Shown: positions 1 to 8,296 of the stretch, one piece after another
Position numbering within the stretch: position 1 is the stretch's first letter
Layout: the number at the start of each line of letters is the position of its first letter
Assembly: GCA_023228025.1 (NCBI GenBank)
Contig: JALOCD010000027.1
Coordinates: 1 to 42,956, forward strand
Source: Prolixibacteraceae bacterium
Lineage (GTDB): Bacteria > Bacteroidota > Bacteroidia > Bacteroidales > Prolixibacteraceae
Reading direction: 5' to 3'
Length of the DNA stretch: 42,956 bases
Notes under the pieces: generated by a model
The model's database searches: none
The model's input: the letters and a program-made list of their open reading frames with translations, nothing else
Told to the model about the DNA's origin: nothing
Position numbers and translations under genes: made by a program

Positions 1-2
1 TG

Positions 3-1250
3 CCGGCTAAAGGCCAAACCTCTTTTTCGACCGCTGCGACTTCCTCCAGGCCTGTTACCCTCAATGAGATTGATCTTTTGGAACTTCCGCGTATAGATAC
101 CGGTAATGCTGAGTTCAACAGGGTATTGGGTGGCGGAATGGTTCCCGGCGGACTGATCCTGCTGGGCGGTGAGCCCGGTATTGGAAAGTCGACCCTCGTG
201 ATGCAGATTGCGCTGCAGTTGCACCGTAAAAAAGTTCTTTATATCTCGGGAGAAGAGAGTCTGCAACAGCTGAAGATGAGGGCTGAGCGGTTGGATGGCG
301 AGAATCCCACCTGCCTTTTCCTGTGCGAAACTGTTCTGGAATCAGTCCTTCTGCACATAGACAGGGAATCGCCAGACCTTGTGATCATCGACTCCATTCA
401 AACAGTCAGCAGCGAGGCCATTGAGTCGACTGCAGGCAGCGTTACCCAGATCAGGGAGTGCACCATTGCCATCATGAAACTGGCAAAGTTCAGAAATATC
501 GCCGTGATCCTGATCGGCCATATCAACAAGGAGGGCAGTCTTGCAGGGCCCAAAGTCCTGGAACACATTGTCGATACCGTATTGCAGTTCGAAGGGGACA
601 GAAACCATCTTTACAGGATTATCAGATCTGTCAAAAACAGGTTTGGCTCCACTTCGGAGCTCGGAATATATGAAATGCAGCAATCGGGTTTGCGTGAGGT
701 CAGCAATCCGTCCGAAATGTTGCTCTCGTCGCACAATGAAGGGCTGAGCGGCACATCAACAGCCGCTGCTATCGAGGGAATGCGTTCATTTTTAATAGAG
801 GTACAGGCGCTGGTAGGCTCCGCAGCGTATGGCACGCCACAACGTTCCGCAACCGGATTTGACCTGAGAAGGATGAACATGCTGTTGGCTGTTCTTGAGA
901 AGCGGGCCGGATTCAAACTTATGGTCAAGGATGTCTTTCTCAACATTGCCGGGGGGCTAAAAGTGGATGATCCGGCCATGGATTTGGCGGTGATATGTGC
1001 CATCCTCTCCTCCAATTTTGATGTTGCCATCGACAAGGGAATTGCCTTCTCAGGCGAGATCGGATTAACCGGCGAGATAAGGCCCGTTGGCCGGGTAGAG
1101 CAACGAATTGCGGAGGCCCAGAAACTGGGATTTAAGGAGATTTATATCTCTAAATACAACAAAGGGGTAGACTTCTCCCGTTTTGAAATTAAAATCCACC
1201 AGATCGAGCGTGTGGAGAAACTGGTCAATACCCTGTTTGGCAAGAGTTGA
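3..1250 (+). CDS. radA: DNA repair protein RadA, 3' part (5' end outside window)
   Basis: RadA is a RecA-like ATPase that helps process recombination intermediates. The reading frame is open from base 3, so the TTG at 78 is internal and the gene begins upstream of the window; the N-terminal C4 zinc finger is not visible. The Walker A motif GEPGIGKST lies near 165-194 and the RadA-specific KNRFG motif at 633-647. The last ~170 residues form the Lon-protease-like domain typical of RadA, with the segment FSGEIGLTGEIRPVGRVEQR near 1047-1106. The fragment is about 415 residues, consistent with a family length near 455 minus the zinc finger. The stop is followed at once by an inverted-repeat array shared with the convergent gldN. 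Confidence 0.97.
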   Translation, partial: PAKGQTSFSTAATSSRPVTLNEIDLLELPRIDTGNAEFNRVLGGGMVPGGLILLGGEPGIGKSTLVMQIALQLHRKKVLYISGEESLQQLKMRAERLDGENPTCLFLCETVLESVLLHIDRESPDLVIIDSIQTVSSEAIESTAGSVTQIRECTIAIMKLAKFRNIAVILIGHINKEGSLAGPKVLEHIVDTVLQFEGDRNHLYRIIRSVKNRFGSTSELGIYEMQQSGLREVSNPSEMLLSSHNEGLSGTSTAAAIEGMRSFLIEVQALVGSAAYGTPQRSATGFDLRRMNMLLAVLEKRAGFKLMVKDVFLNIAGGLKVDDPAMDLAVICAILSSNFDVAIDKGIAFSGEIGLTGEIRPVGRVEQRIAEAQKLGFKEIYISKYNKGVDFSRFEIKIHQIERVEKLVNTLFGKS

Positions 1251-1334
1251 AAGTTGAAAGTTGAAAGTGGAAAGTTATAAAAGTGGATGGAAATTTTCAT
1301 CAACTCTCAACTTTCCACTTTCCACTCTCAACTT
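1251..1334. repeat. Inverted array of degenerate GTTGAAA/GTGGAAA units between convergent genes
   Basis: The left arm at 1251-1276 and the right arm at 1309-1334 are reverse complements with 2 mismatches in 26. Each arm is a run of 7-base units of the form GTTGAAA or GTGGAAA. The left arm starts on the base after the radA stop and the right arm ends one base before the gldN stop. The transcript could fold into a long stem in either direction, so a bidirectional terminator or 3'-end stabiliser is the simplest inference. Confidence 0.85.
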
Positions 1335-1335
1335 T

Positions 1336-2217
1336 TTAGTACTCCCAAAGATCCTGCTCGTAATTGAATATCGAGTTTTTTATCCTTTCAGATTCTTGCG
1401 AAGCGTATTCATCGGAGGCATAGTCCAGCACTGCACGGTTGTCGTAGGTATTCTCCTCTTTGACGATGTAGCCGTCGAACTGTCTGATCAGGAATAGATC
1501 ATCAAAACTGAAATTTCTCGCCCCATTTCTGGCATTGAGCGACTCATTTTTAGCGAGAAGAGGCCTGATTTCAGGATAGAAAACCCAAAAGAGTTTTTTC
1601 CTGAGTGTCACTTCCTGGTTCACATCCTCATCACGATAGTAGAGACGGATAGGGCATAGACCCAATATTCTGACCTGAAGGGTTGATTTTTGTTTGTCAA
1701 AATACCAAATTTCCTTAATAAGCAATTGTTTTACCTCCTCGGTAGGTATCTCCTGCTGCACTTTTACATCTTCCATCTGACCGGTTTCGAAGTTCCTCCG
1801 TTGGACCGTTTTGGTTGTGGCGCCAAATTGTGCTTTCACCTGATCATAGCTAACAGGAACGGCAAACTCATTTTCATCGTTGGCAGGAGGATCAAAGGCA
1901 GGAAAGGTATTGTCCTTGATCCCTTTCAAAAGGAGGTTAATCAGGTTAAAACGGCCTTGAATTTCTGTTTTGGGGAAGTAGAATGGCTGGTTCATCTTCT
2001 CGCGCATGTCGATTAACCTCCAAACGGTCTTGGACCAGGCCACATCCGCTTCCCTAACATCTGGAAGAGGAGCTGGTTTACGATCAAGATTGCTCTTCTT
2101 CTCGTATAGGCCGGCATTCCTGTTGATAACCAAATTCTCAATACCTTGACCCATCAGGGTACTGTAGGCTGAAGCGCTGGTTAAAAAAATCAATAAGAAA
2201 AACAATTTACGTCTCAT
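1336..2217 (-). CDS. gldN: Type IX secretion/gliding protein GldN (PorN)
   Basis: GldN/PorN is a periplasmic partner of the lipoprotein GldK; together they form the ring-like outer-membrane-associated part of the type IX secretion system. The 293-residue protein has a signal peptide (about residues 1-23, ending near SAYSTLMGQG). Family-like segments are VWRLIDMREKMNQPFYFP near residues 66-83, KEIWYFDKQKS near 168-178, and a C-terminal part rich in Asp, Tyr and Asn. Length matches the family (about 290-330). It is the last gene of the operon and starts 2 bases after the gldM stop, so the two are probably translationally coupled. The start follows gldM directly and precedes the hydrophobic leader. 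Confidence 0.95.
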   Translation of the reverse strand: MRRKLFFLLIFLTSASAYSTLMGQGIENLVINRNAGLYEKKSNLDRKPAPLPDVREADVAWSKTVWRLIDMREKMNQPFYFPKTEIQGRFNLINLLLKGIKDNTFPAFDPPANDENEFAVPVSYDQVKAQFGATTKTVQRRNFETGQMEDVKVQQEIPTEEVKQLLIKEIWYFDKQKSTLQVRILGLCPIRLYYRDEDVNQEVTLRKKLFWVFYPEIRPLLAKNESLNARNGARNFSFDDLFLIRQFDGYIVKEENTYDNRAVLDYASDEYASQESERIKNSIFNYEQDLWEY

Positions 2218-2219
2218 CG

Positions 2220-3761
2220 CTAATTAATTTTAAAACTGATCGCGGATAGGTTTCTTGTCAGTCCGTCATCACCTTTGGCAACGATGTTGTCGATGTAAAG
2301 GCGGTCACCACGGGTCAGTCTATTAAATACATCCCTCTGTTCCTGTGTAAATTTTGCACCAGTGGCATGTTTTTCCACAACAAATCCCCCCTTTGAAGTA
2401 GAAACGTCAAAAGAGAGTACCTGAAATTTCATTTCGAAATCAAATTCCGGAATATCTGCATAAACGCCTGTTTCACCGTTTAGTTCATTCCTCGAAATAT
2501 TTCCGGCGTTCTTACCTGCAACAGTTGCGATAGGATTGGGAACGCGCTTTACCCTGAACTCCATTGTACCAATCTGTTTGACAATTTTGTCAACAGTGGC
2601 GCTTACTGTAATATAGGATTTTTCTGTAAGCTTCTCCGGATAGGCAAGGAAACCATCACCAGACTTATCAATGTGTCCGTTTTTCATGGTCACACTTATG
2701 TCCCTGGAAGAAATTCCGGGTACGGAAATTGAAATCGGATTGGGAAGTCCAAAGTAAAGAATATTCATCTTGGTCGGAGAAACTGTCATGGAAGGCTTTG
2801 CTACCTGGTACTCCTGCTGGAAAGGATATTGAACAATTTGTCCGTTGGGATTTTTGAAATTGATAATACCTTTCCAGACGAAGGTGCCTTCTGCTCCGGC
2901 AGTTGCCTTGTACAATCCGGCGTTTTCCCCCGGGATAATGGGCAATTTACTACCGTTGACAATAATATCAGGTACAGCAGTGGTATCGATGGCAGAGATG
3001 AAAACCTTCGCCTCGTATACATCCCCTTGAAGGACATAATTGGACTTCGCGATGACCTGGGCCTTCAGATTGTTGAATTTGAAGGAGGAGGCATCGATCT
3101 TCGTGTAGAAATAGTTGATGACATCCGATTCAGTATTCCGGATGTCACTTTGCAATTTTGACATCAAAGTAACTACAGCAATCAATGGATATCCCTGAAA
3201 TTTGTTACTCTCCCAGGAAGGTGTACTTCCCTCTTTGGAGGGAGGATTCGAAGTGTCGAGACTCTTGCTGATGGAGTTGATCAAAGAGGTTTGGCTTGGG
3301 TCAATGTTGGAAAGCAGAAAGGAACGATAATCTTCCACTGCCTTTTTTAGCAAAGCCCCATTTTTCTTGGTCATCATCACCTCTTCGGCATATTGCAGGT
3401 CTTCCTTGTTGACGATACTATCGATTCTTCCGTTAGGGCCATCTGCTTTCTTCACAATCATCTCCTTAAAGTGGGTGATGTAATTGTACAAAGTGTCGGT
3501 GCGCTCTTTGATCTTCAAGACGGTACGGTTCAATTCTCCCACTTTTTCTGGATTCTCGTGGGCCGCACTGTTGAAGTCGCTGTATACGCTTCGATTTTGG
3601 CTATTGACGTTATCGATCGTCTCCATGATTCCCTTGTCAACCAACTCAAATGCATCCACTACTGATTTGTCGACATTGAGTGCAAGCATTGCCGTCAGGA
3701 CCAGGTACATCAGGCTGATCATTCGTTGCCGGGGCGTTTCCGGACAGTTTTTTACTCCCAT
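2220..3761 (-). CDS. gldM: Type IX secretion motor protein GldM (PorM)
   Basis: GldM/PorM is an inner-membrane protein whose long periplasmic part spans to the GldK-GldN ring and carries proton-motive energy from the GldL-GldM motor. The 513-residue protein has the expected N-terminus: the motif PETPRQRMISLMYLVLTAML contains the single membrane helix, followed by ALNVDKSVVDAF. The rest is a helical domain followed by beta-rich periplasmic domains, including the C-terminal PorM-like part. It starts 21 bases after the gldL stop and is followed by gldN. No truncation is seen, which contrasts with the broken gldL upstream. Confidence 0.96.
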   Translation of the reverse strand: MGVKNCPETPRQRMISLMYLVLTAMLALNVDKSVVDAFELVDKGIMETIDNVNSQNRSVYSDFNSAAHENPEKVGELNRTVLKIKERTDTLYNYITHFKEMIVKKADGPNGRIDSIVNKEDLQYAEEVMMTKKNGALLKKAVEDYRSFLLSNIDPSQTSLINSISKSLDTSNPPSKEGSTPSWESNKFQGYPLIAVVTLMSKLQSDIRNTESDVINYFYTKIDASSFKFNNLKAQVIAKSNYVLQGDVYEAKVFISAIDTTAVPDIIVNGSKLPIIPGENAGLYKATAGAEGTFVWKGIINFKNPNGQIVQYPFQQEYQVAKPSMTVSPTKMNILYFGLPNPISISVPGISSRDISVTMKNGHIDKSGDGFLAYPEKLTEKSYITVSATVDKIVKQIGTMEFRVKRVPNPIATVAGKNAGNISRNELNGETGVYADIPEFDFEMKFQVLSFDVSTSKGGFVVEKHATGAKFTQEQRDVFNRLTRGDRLYIDNIVAKGDDGLTRNLSAISFKIN

Positions 3762-3782
3762 AAGGGTTGCGAGTTAATTGGA

Positions 3783-4756
3783 TTAACCTTTTATATTCAT
3801 AGCGCCCAGCATATTGCCATAAACCTGGTTCAGCGCCTCCAGATTCTTGTTCATTCGCTCGGTCAGTTGATGGTATTTCTTAGCCTCCTCCAATGTTCCG
3901 GTCACCAATTGTTGTAATCCCGCTTGGTCTACCACACTTTTTGCCGCAGACTCAGTCAGTTTTTTAACATTTTGCAGATGGAGCTCATAGGATGAGTTAA
4001 GAGAGGCCAAACTGGAATTCATCTTGGAAATCTCTCCTGAGTAATGTTTTGAATTTTCGCTGAGCGATGAGAAATCTTTTTGAACGGAGTCGGTAAACTC
4101 CTTGTATGAGGAGGATAGCTTCTCACTTGTGGAAGCAAGCTGATGATTAATTTTTTTCGTGGAATCGGTGAACGATTCTGCCATCTCTTTTGACGAAGTT
4201 GATATCAGCTTCGAGGAGTGCTCGTAGCTGTGTACCAAATCGCCGAGGGAGTGTTCGACTGCCTGGGTGGCCTTGTTGTTCACTTCCGTGAAGGTATTCA
4301 TCGAAAGTGAAGCACTTCCCAGATTGCGTACATACATTTCAGTCGCAAGGGTGGCGCTTGAAATTTCAGAAATACCTTTGGCCGTGTTGGTCAAATCCTG
4401 TAGGCCTTTTTTGAGTTTGGACAGCATGTCAGGGGTGATTTCTGCTTTTTCAAGCATTTCATCCAAACTACCGGTTGCAGATTTGGCAGAAAGATCGAGC
4501 TCTTCGTCAAATTCGTAATCGGGGTTTAATTGCGGATAGACCTTGGTCCAGTCCGGAATTTCAACCATAGGTTCAAAGCAGATAGAAAGAAGATCAATGC
4601 TTCGCATGACATTCCGATCATGAGCATATAACTTCCACCGGTCCAATGTTCCAATTTGAATAAGGCTCCCAACAGTACGACGGATGCGCCGATGCTGTAG
4701 AAGTAATTCATGGTGGACCTCCATTTGTGAGAGTGTGTTAATTCAGCTAATCCCAT
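3783..4756 (-). pseudogene. gldL: Type IX secretion motor protein GldL (PorL), frameshifted by one missing base
   Basis: GldL is the inner-membrane, proton-dependent stator partner of GldM. The gene is visible in two overlapping frames. From 4756 the first frame reads MGLAELTHSHKW and both family membrane helices (ASVVLLGALFKLEHW and MSCEALIFFLSA), then drifts into nonsense. The second frame, ending at 3783, picks up at FEPMVEIPDWTKVYPQLNPD and continues through a long coiled-coil cytoplasmic domain. The switch maps to about 4574-4580, where a plus-strand run of three A would need a fourth. The repaired protein would be about 325 residues, near family length. Spacing to gldK (25 bases) and gldM (21 bases) is normal. 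Either a real mutation or a homopolymer error; no slippery heptamer is seen there. Confidence 0.9.
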
Positions 4757-4781
4757 AAGTATATTTGTTTTTCAGTAAGGG

Positions 4782-6152
4782 TTAAAATTCATCACCAAAT
4801 GAGGAACGGACACATCTGAAACCAACATACGATTTTGCAGTATCCTGGTATTCAAAAGTGCGGGTACCAACCTGGATGTAATAAGCAATATCTTTCCATG
4901 AGCCTCCCCTGATCACCTTCCGCTTCATGGTTGGCGGATCGTCGGAGAGGGCATTGTATTCAAAATTCGGATTCATGTCGTGCATGAAATTGTATGTGGA
5001 TTCGTCGTATGCGGTAATGGTCCATTCCGCCACATTCCCGGCCATATCGTACAATCCGTACCCATTTGGTTCATAGGTGGCAACTTTGATGGAAGCTTTG
5101 CCCCCATCATCACTGTAGTTTCCCCGCATGGGTTTAAAGTTGGCCAAAAAGCAACCGGTTTTTGATCGGGTGTAGTAACCTCCCCAGGGATACATTGAAT
5201 TATCCAATCCACCTCTGGCGGCCAGTTCCCATTCGGCTTCTGTTGGAAGTCGATAATCTTGCACCGCATAATCACCTCTGTTTGAGAGGCTTTGATTCTT
5301 TAGGTTCGTCCGCCACATGCAAAAGGCCTTCGCCTGTTTCCAACTGACGCCGACCACGGGATAATCGTCGAACCCGGGATGGGAAAAGTACATTTTTGCC
5401 CAGGGTTCGTTGAACGCGTAAGTAAAATCGCGGATCCAGACCAGGGTATCAGGGTAGATGTTGACCATATCGGACATAACAAAGTTCGCCCGATTTTGAA
5501 TCGGACTGACTTGCCCTTTCAAATCAACGATGCTGCCGGTATAAGCTTGCTTGGTAAAGTCGTAAGAATTTTGGCGACGGGCAGCTTGCTGCAGGTCTAC
5601 CCAATAATAATTGTAGTTCAGCTTCCTGACATCCAGCTCCTTTTTGCCGAATATCCTTTCGCTTTTGTCATAATAAAGTTGTTCCAGCTCGGGTATGTAT
5701 TCCGCTTTCCGCCAGTTGAGCCTAACATCCCAATCAAGGATGACAGGGTCAATGGGATCGCCTCTTCTGGTAGTTGTGGGTTTAAACTCAGGAAATTTTT
5801 GAGATAACAAATCCCTTGCGATGGAATCCCTTACCCAATAGACAAACTGACGGTATTCATTGTTGGTAATTTCAGTATCGTCCATCCAGAAGGTGGCCAG
5901 GTCAACCGTACGGGTTGGTGATGTTGCGCCTGTAATATCCTGGTCAGAAGGCCCCATGTTGAAGCTTCTGCCTGGAATCAGTACCATTCCAAGAGGGGTA
6001 GGTTCAAGGTATTTGCCCCTTTTTTGCACCCCCACCAATTCACCGTTGCCGGAATTATGACATCCGGAAACCAGCAGTATGACTGACACGCTGCCATAAG
6101 CAAACAATCGTTTTATCGTTCGACTCATATTTTGTGAACCAATTTTTTCCAT
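4782..6152 (-). CDS. gldK: Type IX secretion/gliding lipoprotein GldK (PorK)
   Basis: GldK/PorK is an outer-membrane lipoprotein with a formylglycine-generating-enzyme (FGE-sulfatase) fold that forms the ring with GldN. A lipoprotein signal is seen (LLVSGC, Cys 31 from this start). FGE-type segments follow: MVLIPGRSFNMGPSDQD near 57-73, DDTEITNNEYRQF, YPVVGVSWKQAKAFCMWR, YRLPTEAEWELAARGG, GYGLYDMAGNVAEW and KVIRGGSWKD. The second Met at 6128 gives a more typical short lipoprotein leader (MSRTIKRLFAYGS) and may be the true start; neither start has a clear ribosome binding site. It begins 7 bases after the porP stop from 6152, or 31 bases from 6128. Confidence 0.95.
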   Translation of the reverse strand: MEKIGSQNMSRTIKRLFAYGSVSVILLVSGCHNSGNGELVGVQKRGKYLEPTPLGMVLIPGRSFNMGPSDQDITGATSPTRTVDLATFWMDDTEITNNEYRQFVYWVRDSIARDLLSQKFPEFKPTTTRRGDPIDPVILDWDVRLNWRKAEYIPELEQLYYDKSERIFGKKELDVRKLNYNYYWVDLQQAARRQNSYDFTKQAYTGSIVDLKGQVSPIQNRANFVMSDMVNIYPDTLVWIRDFTYAFNEPWAKMYFSHPGFDDYPVVGVSWKQAKAFCMWRTNLKNQSLSNRGDYAVQDYRLPTEAEWELAARGGLDNSMYPWGGYYTRSKTGCFLANFKPMRGNYSDDGGKASIKVATYEPNGYGLYDMAGNVAEWTITAYDESTYNFMHDMNPNFEYNALSDDPPTMKRKVIRGGSWKDIAYYIQVGTRTFEYQDTAKSYVGFRCVRSSFGDEF

Positions 6153-6159
6153 TCCAAAG

Positions 6160-7101
6160 TTATAAAAACCTTACACTTTTGGTTTTTTGACCTCTATTTT
6201 TATTTATAAGAACAGCGTAAGAGACAAAAAGTTCATGAGAACCAGAGTTATAACGTGATAAAACAGAAGTACTCATATCGTAAGAATAGCCTATTTTTAA
6301 TCCGTTAAGCATCTCAAATCCCAGAAATACTACTGCCGCATCTCTAAATCTGTACCCAATTCCTCCCCAAAACCGCTTATTGTACCGAAGCAACAGGTCC
6401 AAATCCAATTGGGAAGTCGTACCTGTTGTTTTAAGTAAGAACGATGGTTGAACGAGAAACCGATCGTCGTTCATTTCAAGGTTACAACCTCCCGTACAAT
6501 AATAATGTCTTCTAAGCGAATACCGACCTTTCTCTTCGAACGCAAATGAGGGCTGGGTAAGGTGCGTCGACGAAAGGGCCAGGTAATATTTTTTATGTTT
6601 GTAAAAAAGACCTGCCCCAAAATCTGCCAATACTCCATTTACCTCTTGCTTGGGTAGTGATGGATCTGATCCGTCGATAAGATCACCACCCTGGGAAGCT
6701 GACCAGCCCGGACTTAAATTTTTGTTCATCAAGCCAGCAGAAATCCCGCATCCCAACATTCCCTGACCGAGTGGAAACCGATAGGCGTAGTTGATACTGA
6801 AAGTGACATTTTTCTCATAACCTATGGCATCTTTCATTACCGTAAAGCCTAGCCCGTCTGCATTTCCTATCAATTTAACAGAACCTTCCGTCTGAAAAAC
6901 CGTTGTCACGGGCGCCCCCGGAAATCCAACCCATTGCTGCCTGTTGAGCAGCGACAGGTTTATTTCACCCGAATTTCCAGCAACTCCCGGATTAATCATC
7001 AAGTGGTTAAACATGTGCTGACTAATCTGCGGATCTTGCTGTGCACTCGCGGCGAATGTACATATATTTAATAAAATCCACAAAAATCCGCGAATTTTCA
7101 T
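6160..7101 (-). CDS. PorP/SprF family type IX secretion membrane protein
   Basis: PorP/SprF proteins are outer-membrane beta-barrels associated with the type IX system; family members help export or anchor particular surface cargo, and PorP is linked to the PorK-PorN ring. The 313-residue protein has a signal peptide ending near FAASAQQ, the family opening DPQISQHMFNHLMINPGVAG, the NRQQWVGFPGAP segment, and repeated beta-strands such as YRFPLGQGMLGCGISAG and GYRFRDAAVVFLGFEM. It ends in alternating hydrophobic strands. The position immediately before gldK, 6 bases after the arginase-fold gene, matches the common porP-porK-L-M-N order. PorP is the likely subfamily, but SprF-like paralogs cannot be excluded by eye. 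Confidence 0.9.
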   Translation of the reverse strand: MKIRGFLWILLNICTFAASAQQDPQISQHMFNHLMINPGVAGNSGEINLSLLNRQQWVGFPGAPVTTVFQTEGSVKLIGNADGLGFTVMKDAIGYEKNVTFSINYAYRFPLGQGMLGCGISAGLMNKNLSPGWSASQGGDLIDGSDPSLPKQEVNGVLADFGAGLFYKHKKYYLALSSTHLTQPSFAFEEKGRYSLRRHYYCTGGCNLEMNDDRFLVQPSFLLKTTGTTSQLDLDLLLRYNKRFWGGIGYRFRDAAVVFLGFEMLNGLKIGYSYDMSTSVLSRYNSGSHELFVSYAVLINKNRGQKTKSVRFL

Positions 7102-7107
7102 ATTATT

Positions 7108-8235
7108 CTAGTAGCTTTTGTTGAACGAAGACCACCACCGTTCAGGGATCTCATTTTTGCATGCCTGGCGGTAGTCCTTTTTGGAACAGGGTACTCTTAG
7201 GGGAAACAAATCGCAATCCGGCGATGGGACTTCCATCCACCATCTTTTGGAGACCGGATGCTTCAAAAAGGTGACAGGATCCGGAATCCCTTCAACTTGA
7301 ACAACGAAATGCTGAAAGTCGATCGCTTCATCCTGAGGTATCTCATCAATTTTTCTGGATTTGCCATTCAGGTAATACCAGGCAATTTGGGCAGCCATCA
7401 TGGCCCCATTACGTTCCGGGTCTTTTTCCGGGGAATAACCAAAAAGGGAAAACCAACCCGGATTGGGAGAAATTCCCGCATACCAGGCAAGCTGACATGC
7501 CTCTTCTCCGGTTAATCCATTGGGTGAATTTCTAACCTGCCCGGGCGCTTCGCACAGTTTGAGCGAGCCAAAATCAAAACTTACCAAATCCGTTTCACGA
7601 AGGTAGGGCTCCATCTCTTTGATCCTGTTCCGGATTTCACCCAGGGTGAAAAGCATTCCTTTAAACTCTTCAGAATAGGTCTCTTTACTATCCGGGGAGA
7701 CAAAGAAGGACTGTACAGCCATCGCATTGACAATGGTTTCGCGCGACAGATTGTTCAAAAATACATCGTCAAGGATGGTGTTTTTTTGGGAAAGATTGTC
7801 GATACGGTCATCCACCACGGATAAAATGGTGTCATTTTTGTTTATCCCGGCTAGGAGTGGAATTGTAAAGCTCTGATTTCCACCTAATGTGAGCATTGGA
7901 ATTCCCAGAGAGTGAAGCTCTTCAGCAATCATCCGTACCGCGGCAACCGTATCACTGAACTCCTTGCCTGATTTCACATTACCGAGATCCACGATCCGGA
8001 ATGGGGCAGAAAACCCGTTGAGCTGATACAACTGCTCCCGAATGGAATCCGGAGCACCTGAAAATGACGCAGATGATGAGGCGCGGTCATCTGTAATACC
8101 CAAAATAACCAAATCTGGCAATGCAGAATCATTCCAGGTAGAATTCTTCAAATGTGAACCGAGTTGATCCTTATCACCTGAGAATTTTTTAACAACCGGT
8201 AATGATTTAGCTGGTATAATGAGCTCTTTTAGCAT
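7108..8235 (-). CDS. Arginase/formimidoylglutamase-fold protein lacking metal ligands, first gene of the T9SS operon
   Basis: Ureohydrolases (arginase, agmatinase, formimidoylglutamase) bind two Mn ions through GGDHS, DAHxD and SxDxDxxD motifs. This 375-residue protein keeps the layout with altered residues: GGNQS at 118-122 (His replaced by Gln), DDRID at 142-146 (His replaced by Arg), and SFDFG at 219-223 (second Asp replaced by Gly), followed by family-like APG and NSPNGLTGEEACQ. Three of six usual metal ligands are gone, so hydrolase activity is unlikely and a structural or binding role is inferred. It starts 61 bases after topA ends and is 6 bases from porP, so it is probably co-transcribed with the secretion genes. 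The fold is fairly sure; the function is unknown. Confidence 0.8.
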   Translation of the reverse strand: MLKELIIPAKSLPVVKKFSGDKDQLGSHLKNSTWNDSALPDLVILGITDDRASSSASFSGAPDSIREQLYQLNGFSAPFRIVDLGNVKSGKEFSDTVAAVRMIAEELHSLGIPMLTLGGNQSFTIPLLAGINKNDTILSVVDDRIDNLSQKNTILDDVFLNNLSRETIVNAMAVQSFFVSPDSKETYSEEFKGMLFTLGEIRNRIKEMEPYLRETDLVSFDFGSLKLCEAPGQVRNSPNGLTGEEACQLAWYAGISPNPGWFSLFGYSPEKDPERNGAMMAAQIAWYYLNGKSRKIDEIPQDEAIDFQHFVVQVEGIPDPVTFLKHPVSKRWWMEVPSPDCDLFPLRVPCSKKDYRQACKNEIPERWWSSFNKSY

Positions 8236-8296
8236 AAGTCATAGATTTACCGAAAATATAAAAAACTTTCATCAATATTAGACCAGACAGTTATTT

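Noticed and set aside
78..80. TTG at 78 as the start of radA
   Set aside because: The frame is open upstream to base 3, and RadA needs an N-terminal zinc finger before this point.
611..1036. 141-codon minus-strand frame inside radA
   Set aside because: Fully antisense to a well-supported gene; a shadow frame.
4560..4600. Programmed -1 frameshift to make full-length GldL
   Set aside because: The junction reads TCT GCT TTG; there is no X-XXY-YYZ slippery heptamer and no clear downstream pseudoknot. GldL is not known to need frameshifting.
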